From positions 3,224,001 to 3,288,000 of the forward strand of contig NZ_CP022986.1 of NCBI RefSeq assembly GCF_002770595.1: DNA of 64,000 nucleotides. Direction: 5' to 3'. The notes under the pieces were generated by a model. It did no database searches and was not told where the DNA came from. It worked only from the letters and a program-made list of their open reading frames with translations. A program made the translations under genes and the position numbers. Numbering within the stretch: position 1 is the stretch's first letter; each line of letters starts with the position of its first letter. Shown in pieces: positions 57,352-64,000 of the stretch. The stretch is from Chryseobacterium camelliae (GTDB taxonomy: Bacteria > Bacteroidota > Bacteroidia > Flavobacteriales > Weeksellaceae).

Positions 57352-58986
57352 TTAGATGATTTGAAATTCAGGCGATTTAATAATCGCTTTTACCAGTCTG
57401 TCTATAGGGATTTTCACATTGTTGGCATTCCCCGTACTGATGTAGTTGTTCCATTCATTGAGCCAGTTGATCGTGCTGAGGTTATTCAGAAATACATTTT
57501 TGAAATAATTGTAACGGTCGCCGGTAGGCACTTCCACAAACATCATCTGCAGAAATTCGGTAACCAGTGTATCTGTATCGCCCGGATTAGAAAAATAGCC
57601 GCTGTCTTTTACAAACGGAGCGTTGTACAGTTTAAAGGTGAAACCGTTATAAGTCAGCCCGTTGATCAGGTAGTCAATCGTATTGTTGTACCGTATCCTG
57701 AGGGAAGAAGTGGTAATCCAGTTTTTGTCATAATTAGGGCTGCTTGAATATCCTGAGTAGCCGTTGACCGATTGCGGCCTGAAAACCGGCATTCCGGCAT
57801 TGGAAGCATAATTGGTCACAACGCCCATCAGGCTGTGTATCGCGGAGGGGTTGGCAGTATATAACGGGATCTGAAGATTAAGCAGCGAAAACATATGAAG
57901 GTACAGCTCAACAGGATTTCTTATGATGTTTCCGATGGTCTGATCACCGGCCACACTGTCTTCTTCATCATAAAAATGTTTGCTTTTCAGAAGTGTGGTA
58001 ATGGCAGGGATGATATTATAGTTGTCAGTTTTAAGCGCTGCTGCAAGTGGGACAATAATCCCTGTTTCTATAGCCGAAGTAATTTCCCTACCCACGAAAT
58101 AGCGGTAGATCCTTCTGCAGTATGCTTTTGCCGTTTCATCTTTGTCAAAAATCATATTGATATAATTCTGAAGCTCTGTTTTAATGGTTGCTTCGGTAGT
58201 GCCTCCGGGAATAGATTGTGAACCGAATGCGGCAGAAAAAGTTTTGGTTCCCGTATCATGGTTATTTACTTTAACCTGTCCGGTAGGAATTTGGGTAACA
58301 GAATCTACAGAAGTAAGCCTGGCTGTCTTATCAAGATGTATGGATGAGGTCAGTGAAAAACCCGTCAACACCCTCGCTGCCTGCTGTACATCAGTTTCCG
58401 TATAATTGGTGTAGTTTCCGGTAGCAATCTGCGGACCTTTTAAAATGGTAAAAAGCTCTAGGAATTCCCGTGCATAATTCTGATTGGGGCTGGTGTTCTG
58501 ATTTAGATTGTTATTGAGATACAGCAGCATTCTTGGGTTCTGAGTGACTCGTACGGCAAGATCTTTAAGGCTGCCGTTGACATGAAATCTTAAAAGCTCT
58601 TTATAATCAAAATTAATCCAGAAAGAAGCATCATCGTCAGCAATAAAAAGGATGTGCAGAAAGTAGGCGATTTTATGTTGTGCCGAGGGATCTTTAAGAG
58701 CGGAATATAGCCACCAGTAGAGATCATTTCTTACACTGTTGGCTGTATTCTGTGTATCAGTAATATTGGGACTGGCTGATGTAGGGACAATGGTCTCACC
58801 AGCATTATTAAGAGGCGAGGGAGGAACAGGATTGCTGAAATTAAATAATTCTGTCAGTGCCTGCTGTGGAGTCTTGACAGCTAAGTCCAGAATTCTGGCT
58901 TTCGTAATGTTGTAAGTGGTGCGTCTCAGGAGATGATAGGCATTTGCAAATCCCAGCGCATTGGTTTTAGGCGTTAGACTCGGCAT
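57352..58986 (-). CDS. DUF1800 protein
   Basis: A 544-residue protein. It begins AYHLLRRTTYNITKARI, then HKIAYFLHILFIADDDASF, NQNYAREFLELFTILKG and TDVQQAARVLTGF, which are DUF1800 hallmarks. The conserved YAREFLELFT is likely part of the active or binding site. No standard signal peptide is visible, so export may depend on its partner or an atypical route. It is first of the DUF1800-DUF1501 operon. Confidence 0.88.
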   Translation of the reverse strand: MPSLTPKTNALGFANAYHLLRRTTYNITKARILDLAVKTPQQALTELFNFSNPVPPSPLNNAGETIVPTSASPNITDTQNTANSVRNDLYWWLYSALKDPSAQHKIAYFLHILFIADDDASFWINFDYKELLRFHVNGSLKDLAVRVTQNPRMLLYLNNNLNQNTSPNQNYAREFLELFTILKGPQIATGNYTNYTETDVQQAARVLTGFSLTSSIHLDKTARLTSVDSVTQIPTGQVKVNNHDTGTKTFSAAFGSQSIPGGTTEATIKTELQNYINMIFDKDETAKAYCRRIYRYFVGREITSAIETGIIVPLAAALKTDNYNIIPAITTLLKSKHFYDEEDSVAGDQTIGNIIRNPVELYLHMFSLLNLQIPLYTANPSAIHSLMGVVTNYASNAGMPVFRPQSVNGYSGYSSSPNYDKNWITTSSLRIRYNNTIDYLINGLTYNGFTFKLYNAPFVKDSGYFSNPGDTDTLVTEFLQMMFVEVPTGDRYNYFKNVFLNNLSTINWLNEWNNYISTGNANNVKIPIDRLVKAIIKSPEFQII

Positions 58987-59005
58987 GGCAATGAGTATTT
59001 TGAAA

Positions 59006-59013
59006 CAAATGTA
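59006..59013 (-). promoter_or_regulatory. Probable -7 element of the DUF1800-DUF1501 operon
   Basis: Minus strand TACATTTG, a full match to TAnnTTTG, 19 nt before the start. No TTG at -33. The rest of the 250-nt gap up to 59236 is AT-rich and shows nothing clear. Confidence 0.5.
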
Positions 59014-59236
59014 CGTTTTTAATGAATATGTGGTATTTTTATATTGAAATTAATATAATTTTAATATAAATAATACATAAGTGTCTAATAATTGATTTTA
59101 GTCTTTGCCAATGGAATGTTGCTGTGATTGATATATAAGGCATAGTTTTTCACTCAGCAGAAACAAATATTTGTGCTACATTTACGGAATACATCATACT
59201 TATTAAAGTTCTCAAATATTATTAAACAATACATTT

Positions 59237-60118
59237 ATGAATCTGTACACACAGCCAATGCTCCGCGAAGGAGCCCTTAAAGATAAAGTTGCTATTGTAA
59301 CCGGCGGCGGAAGCGGCCTGGGAAAAGCCATGACCAGGTATTTCCTGGAACTGGGCGCAAAGGTCGTTATCACTTCCAGGAATCTTGAGAAACTCCAGGT
59401 AACTGCCGGAGAGCTGGAAGAACAGACCGGCGGCAAAGTGCTTTGTGTAGCCTGTGACGTTAGAAACTGGGATGAGGTGGAAGCGATGAAGGAAGCAACG
59501 CTCGCAGCATTCGGCAAAATTGATATCCTGCTGAACAATGCTGCAGGAAACTTTATATCTCCTACAGAGCGCCTTACGCATTCTGCTTTCGATTCCATTC
59601 TGGATATCGTTCTTAAAGGCACCAAAAACTGTACACTTTCCATTGGAAAGCACTGGATCGATTCAAAAACATCCGGGACGGTTCTTAATATCGTTACGAC
59701 CTATTCCTGGACGGGATCTGCCTATGTTGTGCCTTCTGCCTGTGCCAAAGCCGGTGTCCTGGCAATGACCCGTTCTCTTGCTGTGGAATGGGCCAAATAT
59801 GGCATCCGTTTTAATGCTATTGCACCGGGACCGTTCCCTACCAAAGGAGCATGGGACAGGCTGCTTCCCGGAGACCTTCAGGAAAAATTCGATATGAAGA
59901 AGAAAGTGCCTTTAAGAAGGGTAGGTGAACATCAGGAGCTGGCCAATCTTGCGGCTTATCTGGTGTCGGACTATTCTGCCTATATGAACGGAGAGGTAGT
60001 TACGATAGATGGAGGCGAGTGGCTTCAGGGAGCTGGAGAGTTCAATATGCTGGAAGACGTTCCTCAGGAAATGTGGGATGCCCTGGAAGCCATGATCAAA
60101 GCAAAGAAGTCAAACTGA
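59237..60118 (+). CDS. SDR oxidoreductase, 2,4-dienoyl-CoA-reductase-like
   Basis: A 293-residue Rossmann protein. NADP-binding TGGGSGLGKA (residues about 22-31), LLNNAAGNFISPTERLT (the DECR-type loop), and the catalytic segment PSACAKAGV with Lys171, as in DECR enzymes where the usual Tyr is displaced. RFNAIAPGPFPTKGAW and the C-terminal GEVVTIDGGEWL complete the match. It would reduce 2,4-dienoyl-CoA during breakdown of unsaturated fatty acids. It stands alone. Confidence 0.85.
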   Translation: MNLYTQPMLREGALKDKVAIVTGGGSGLGKAMTRYFLELGAKVVITSRNLEKLQVTAGELEEQTGGKVLCVACDVRNWDEVEAMKEATLAAFGKIDILLNNAAGNFISPTERLTHSAFDSILDIVLKGTKNCTLSIGKHWIDSKTSGTVLNIVTTYSWTGSAYVVPSACAKAGVLAMTRSLAVEWAKYGIRFNAIAPGPFPTKGAWDRLLPGDLQEKFDMKKKVPLRRVGEHQELANLAAYLVSDYSAYMNGEVVTIDGGEWLQGAGEFNMLEDVPQEMWDALEAMIKAKKSN

Positions 60119-60201
60119 TTTTCTGAAATATAACAGCACGCATGCTGTAACAATCTGCCGTCTTCCGCAACCTATTGCATAAGCTATAAAAAATAATTTC
60201 A

Positions 60202-62403
60202 ATGAACCTTAGATCCCGAATTCTGGTTCCTGCACTGGCCGCTCTGTTTTTTACATCTGCCTACGCCCAGGAAGCTCCCAAGTATGATTACACAGAAGCC
60301 TTCAAGCCTTTTTTCTATCCCCAGACCGGTACGGAAACCCGCTCGGCAAGCGGACAGCCCGGGCATGCCTATTGGCAGAATGCCGTGAACTACAACCTGG
60401 ATATCTCCCTCAATGATGCGCAGGACGAACTTACGGGAACCGCAGAGATCACCTATACCAATAACAGTCCGGATACTATGGGGTTCCTTTGGCTGCAATT
60501 AGATCAGAACCTGTTTAAGAAGGATTCCAGAGGAAATGCGCTGGTACCGTTATCCGGAAGCAGGAACGGGGCGCATGGAGAGGATTTTGACGGAGGTTAC
60601 CGTATAAAATCCGTTAAGCTGGATGGGAAAGATGTAAAATATACGGTTACTGATACCAGGATGCAGATCGATCTTCCGAAAGAGCTGAAATCCAGAGGCG
60701 GGGTAGCAAAAATAAAAATAGAATATTCATTCAAGTCTCCGCAATACGGATCAGACAGGATGGGAATCCAGGATACCAAAAACGGAAAGATCTTTACCAT
60801 CGCTCAGTGGTATCCGAGAATGTGTGTGTATGATGATGTACTCGGCTGGAATACCATGCCTTACCTGGGTGCCTCTGAATTCTATCTGGAATACGGAGAC
60901 ATCACGGCCAACATCACAGTGCCGGCAAATCATTATGTCGTTGCTTCCGGAGAGCTTCTTAATGCGAAGGAAGTGTATACCAGAGAACAGAATAGCCGTT
61001 GGGATCAGGCCAGGAACAGTGACAAAACGGTGATGATCCGCCCTGAATCCGAAATCGGAAAAGCCCAGCCGGCCGGAACCAAAACCTGGAAGTTCAGGAT
61101 AAACCAGGCCCGGGACTTTGCATGGGCATCTTCAGCCGCTTTTATCCTGGATGCAGCAAGGATCAATCTTCCCGGAGGAAAGAAATCATTGGCGATCTCA
61201 GCGTATCCTGCTGAAAGTGCCGGTGAAAAAGCATGGGGAAGATCCACGGAATATACCAAAGCAGCCATTGAGCATTATTCTGCCAAATGGTATGGATATA
61301 CGTATCCTGCCGCTACCAACGTAGCAGGAAATGAGGGCGGAATGGAATATCCGGGAATTGTATTCTGCCATATGGATTCCAAGGGTGAGGACCTTTGGGG
61401 AGTTACCGACCATGAGTTCGGGCACAACTGGTTTCCGATGATTGTAGGTTCCAATGAGCGATTGTTTGCCTGGATGGACGAAGGGTTCAATACCTTTATT
61501 AATGAATTGTCCACAGAAGCCTTCAATAAAGGAGAATATTACCGGAAGAAGAATATAGCCCAGATGGGAGGCTATATTATGAGCGATAATTTTGAGCCGA
61601 TCATGGTAGGTCCGGATAATATGAAGGAAAACAGCATCGGCGTTCTGGCATATTATAAGCCCGGAATGGGATTGCAGATCCTCAGGGAATCAATCTTAGG
61701 GCCGGAGAAATTCGATAAGGCATTCAGGACATATATTGACCGTTGGGCATTTAAGCACCCTACGCCATGGGATTTTTTCCATACCATGGAAAATGTTTCC
61801 GGGGAAGAACTGAACTGGTTCTGGAGAGGCTGGTTTATGAACAAATGGAAAATAGACCAGGCGGTTAAAAATGTAAAATATGTAAACGGAGATTTCAAGA
61901 GCGGAGCTGAGATCACGGTGGAAAACCTTGGCCAGCTGCCTATGCCTACTACCGTACAGGTGAAGTTTAAGGACGGGACTGCACAGGTCGTGAAATTACC
62001 TGTAGAAGTCTGGAAGCGTAATAAAGAGTGGACATTTAAAGTAAATTCTGTGAAAGAAATTGAGCAGGTGAAGCTGGATCCGGAATCTGCCATCCCGGAT
62101 ACCAACAGCAAGAATAATGTATGGACCTGGGATTCGACGCAGTCTAAGCCGGTAGAGAAAATTAATGTAAAAGATTTTACCGGAACATTCGGCAGCAAAC
62201 AAGTTCCTATAAAAATTACATTTGTGGAGAAAAACAACCAGCTATATGCCCAGGCAACCGGACAACCGGAATTTCCACTGGAATATACCGGTGATCGCAC
62301 CTTTACGTTTGAGCAGGCACAGATCTCCCTCAAATTCAGCCAGGACAGGAAGACCATTACATTCTCCCAGGGCGGCAGGGATTTCACCTTCACGAAAGAA
62401 TAA
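60202..62403 (+). CDS. M1 family metallopeptidase, exported
   Basis: A 733-residue protein with a signal peptide (1-22, TSAYAQ). The M1 zinc site is complete: His404, Glu405 and His408 in HEFGHNW, and Glu427 in DEGFN, at the exact HExxH-18-E spacing. The exopeptidase loop reads GGMEYPG. The N-terminal beta domain (residues about 60-290) and the C-terminal beta part from about 580 are normal. It is an aminopeptidase of the periplasm or cell surface. No T9SS tail is seen. A terminator follows. Confidence 0.93.
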   Translation: MNLRSRILVPALAALFFTSAYAQEAPKYDYTEAFKPFFYPQTGTETRSASGQPGHAYWQNAVNYNLDISLNDAQDELTGTAEITYTNNSPDTMGFLWLQLDQNLFKKDSRGNALVPLSGSRNGAHGEDFDGGYRIKSVKLDGKDVKYTVTDTRMQIDLPKELKSRGGVAKIKIEYSFKSPQYGSDRMGIQDTKNGKIFTIAQWYPRMCVYDDVLGWNTMPYLGASEFYLEYGDITANITVPANHYVVASGELLNAKEVYTREQNSRWDQARNSDKTVMIRPESEIGKAQPAGTKTWKFRINQARDFAWASSAAFILDAARINLPGGKKSLAISAYPAESAGEKAWGRSTEYTKAAIEHYSAKWYGYTYPAATNVAGNEGGMEYPGIVFCHMDSKGEDLWGVTDHEFGHNWFPMIVGSNERLFAWMDEGFNTFINELSTEAFNKGEYYRKKNIAQMGGYIMSDNFEPIMVGPDNMKENSIGVLAYYKPGMGLQILRESILGPEKFDKAFRTYIDRWAFKHPTPWDFFHTMENVSGEELNWFWRGWFMNKWKIDQAVKNVKYVNGDFKSGAEITVENLGQLPMPTTVQVKFKDGTAQVVKLPVEVWKRNKEWTFKVNSVKEIEQVKLDPESAIPDTNSKNNVWTWDSTQSKPVEKINVKDFTGTFGSKQVPIKITFVEKNNQLYAQATGQPEFPLEYTGDRTFTFEQAQISLKFSQDRKTITFSQGGRDFTFTKE

Positions 62404-62425
62404 AATGAGAAGACCATCACGATCA

Positions 62426-62455
62426 AACTCCGGAATTATAGTCCGGAGTTTTTGT
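62426..62455 (+). terminator. Terminator after the M1 peptidase gene
   Basis: AACTCCGGA (62426-62434) pairs with TCCGGAGTT (62442-62450), then TTTTTG. Confidence 0.88.
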
Positions 62456-62516
62456 TTGTGAACATCTTTTAAAATGATACCGGGGAATTCTTAACCTCTT
62501 TTTTAAACAGAAACTT

Positions 62517-62524
62517 TATTTTTG
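62517..62524 (+). promoter_or_regulatory. Probable -7 element of the EEP-family gene
   Basis: TATTTTTG, a full match to TAnnTTTG, 23 nt before the start. No TTG at the usual -33 distance. Confidence 0.5.
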
Positions 62525-62547
62525 TTTAAATTTTAAAAAATCAAAAA

Positions 62548-63375
62548 ATGAATTTCAGATTTTCAGTGGTCTGTCTGATGCTGGCAGTAATGTCATTTTC
62601 ACAGGACCTTAGGGTAATGAGTTTTAATATCAGGCTGCAGGTGGATTCGGATAAGGAAAATGCATGGACGGAAAGAAAGCAGGACGCCCTGGATTTGATC
62701 AGGTATTACCATCCGGATTATTTCGGGGTGCAGGAAGCGCTCCCGGAACAGATGAAAGATATCAAAACAGGCCTTAAAAACTATGACTATGTAGGCGTGG
62801 GAAGGGATGATGGTAAGGAAAAAGGGGAGTTTTCAGCCATCTTTTATGATACGGCAAGATTACAGGTGCTGAAATCAGGGACCTTCTGGCTTTCCGAAAC
62901 ACCCGAGAAGCCTTCCAGGGGATGGGATGCAGCCCTTAACAGGATCTGTACCTATGCGGTTTTCAGGGATAAAAAGTCGAAAAAGGAATTCATGGCTCTG
63001 AACCTTCATTTTGATCATATCGGAAATGTGGCAAGGGTAAAGTCTTCGGAACTGATCTTAAAAAAGATTGCTGAGATCAACCCTAAAAATCTTCCGGTAA
63101 CGGTAAGCGGGGACTTTAACCTGACTGAAGATTCAGAACCGATTAAAATCATGTCCAAAAACCTTCAGGACACCTACTATCATTCCGAAACAAAACATTA
63201 CGGTCCTAAAGGGACCTTCACCGGTTTTAATGTGAATGAAATCCCGAAAGAAAGGATTGACTATATTTTTGTAAAAGGATTTAAAATCAGGTCTCACAGG
63301 CATATCAACGACAGGAGGGAAAACCTGCTGTATCCGTCGGATCATTTCCCTGTTCTTACGGAGCTTTCCTTTTAA
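62548..63375 (+). CDS. Exported endonuclease/exonuclease/phosphatase-family protein
   Basis: A 275-residue protein with a signal peptide (1-18, ending SFS before QDL). Family marks: VMSFNIRLQ (metal Asn), FGVQEALPEQ (metal Glu), LNLHFDHIG, TVSGDFNLTEDS and, near the end, YPSDHFPVLTEL (the catalytic Asp-His). Exported members act on phosphoesters such as sphingomyelin, inositol phosphates or extracellular nucleic acids; the substrate is unknown here. It ends 8 nt before a convergent response regulator gene with no terminator between them. Confidence 0.88.
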   Translation: MNFRFSVVCLMLAVMSFSQDLRVMSFNIRLQVDSDKENAWTERKQDALDLIRYYHPDYFGVQEALPEQMKDIKTGLKNYDYVGVGRDDGKEKGEFSAIFYDTARLQVLKSGTFWLSETPEKPSRGWDAALNRICTYAVFRDKKSKKEFMALNLHFDHIGNVARVKSSELILKKIAEINPKNLPVTVSGDFNLTEDSEPIKIMSKNLQDTYYHSETKHYGPKGTFTGFNVNEIPKERIDYIFVKGFKIRSHRHINDRRENLLYPSDHFPVLTELSF

Positions 63376-63383
63376 TATCGAAA

Positions 63384-64000
63384 TTATACGGGAAAATCAA
63401 CTTCAAATCCAATTCCTCTCAGGGATTGGATCTTGATTTCAGGATCATGCTGGAAATATTTTCTCAGCCGGCTGATAAAGACATCAAGGCTTCTGCCTGT
63501 GAAATAGTCATTGGTCTCCCATAAGCTGTCCAGGATATCGTCCCTTTTGATGGTCTTATGATTATGCTGCAGCAGGTATAACAGTAATTGCTGTTCCCGG
63601 ATGGTGAGGCGGATGTTTTCAGCAGGGTGATAGAGCAGCAGTTTTTCCGTATCCAGGTTATAGCGGCCGATCCTGATTTTTGTTTCCACAGCAGGTAATG
63701 TCCGTTTCAGAACATTCCGGATCCGCAGGACCAGCTCTTCCGGGTCACAGGGTTTTGCAATATAATCATCGGCACCTATTTTCAGTCCGGTCAGGCGGTC
63801 AATTTTCTGGTTTTTGGCGGTTAAAAAAAGAACCGGAAAATTAGGATGGGCTTTAAGGATTATTTTTGCCAGAGAGAAACCGTCCATATTGGGCATCATG
63901 ATGTCCAGGATTCCGAGCTGGTACGGAAACGGGCCTGAGATAACTTCTGTAAGATCTTCAGGGTTCTGAAACCAGGCCACTTCAAAATCTTCCAGTTCCA
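63384..64000 (-). CDS. OmpR/PhoB-type response regulator, 5' end cut by window edge
   Basis: The frame is open past the edge at 64000, so the first part of the receiver domain (with the acidic pocket) is missing. Visible are the phospho-Asp in LGILDIMMPNMDGFS, the conserved Lys in LFLTAKNQKID, and the C-terminal winged helix with RDDILDSLWETNDYFTGRSLDVFISRLRKY. It is thus a DNA-binding two-component regulator. An inner GTG at 63980 is not the real start. The partner kinase, usually adjacent, must lie outside the window. Confidence 0.92.
   Translation of the reverse strand, partial: ELEDFEVAWFQNPEDLTEVISGPFPYQLGILDIMMPNMDGFSLAKIILKAHPNFPVLFLTAKNQKIDRLTGLKIGADDYIAKPCDPEELVLRIRNVLKRTLPAVETKIRIGRYNLDTEKLLLYHPAENIRLTIREQQLLLYLLQHNHKTIKRDDILDSLWETNDYFTGRSLDVFISRLRKYFQHDPEIKIQSLRGIGFEVDFPV

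Noticed and set aside
61653-62426. 257-residue minus-strand frame opposite the M1 peptidase
   Set aside because: The M1 gene has full catalytic motifs; the antisense frame has none.

Overview
The window looks like a chromosomal segment of a flavobacterium in the Chryseobacterium/Weeksellaceae group (Bacteroidota). The support is: a 16S rRNA of Chryseobacterium type; promoters of the Bacteroidota form (TTG, about 19 nt, then TAnnTTTG); secreted proteins with type IX secretion (T9SS) type A tails; a 16S 3' end without CCTCC; and families such as DUF4292, DUF4254, DUF2851 and DUF1501/DUF1800. I see no phage, transposase, CRISPR array or plasmid gene. No wholly new multi-gene system stands out. 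The most unusual signals are in the methionine operon and around the ribosomal RNA operon.

Layout. 1-1476: 5' part of a secreted fibronectin-type protein. 1679-4294: GH63-like glycosidase. 4424-14430: a promoter, SAM-I riboswitch and seven-gene methionine operon. Its order is metX, an ACT-domain homoserine dehydrogenase, metZ, the N-terminal half of MetH, a fatty-acid desaturase, the C-terminal half of MetH, and metF. 14438-25095: a small membrane protein, an acetyltransferase-like protein, folE, cysS, a T9SS cargo protein, a DPE2-like amylomaltase, two small secreted proteins and ferritin. 25220-30885: an AddA/RecB-like helicase-nuclease, two tandem carboxypeptidase-regulatory-domain proteins and a frameshifted SIMPL gene. 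30886-37316: a complete rRNA operon (16S, tRNA-Ile, tRNA-Ala, 23S, 5S) with three tandem promoters, processing stems and degenerate repeats on both sides.

37804-50504 is mostly minus-strand. One operon has a GH3 hexosaminidase, bshA (bacillithiol synthesis), DUF2851, a PspC-like protein and a GNAT. After one divergent lipoprotein gene comes an envelope-related run: flippase, sugar nucleotidyltransferase, DUF4292 lipoprotein, EnvC-like LytM protein, TatA, DUF4254, lipoprotein and ribA. 50582-64000 holds dihydroorotase, an azoreductase divergent from an HxlR regulator, a GH92 mannosidase, a DUF1501/DUF1800 pair, a dienoyl-CoA-reductase-like SDR, an M1 peptidase, an endonuclease/exonuclease/phosphatase-family protein, and the 3' part of an OmpR-type response regulator cut by the window edge.

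How the genes work together. The methionine operon covers homoserine formation, its activation, sulfur insertion, methyl-group supply and the final B12-dependent methylation. The SAM riboswitch makes it respond to the end product. The minus-strand runs couple envelope building with small cofactor genes. Functions are assigned from sequence motifs read by eye; no database search was possible.
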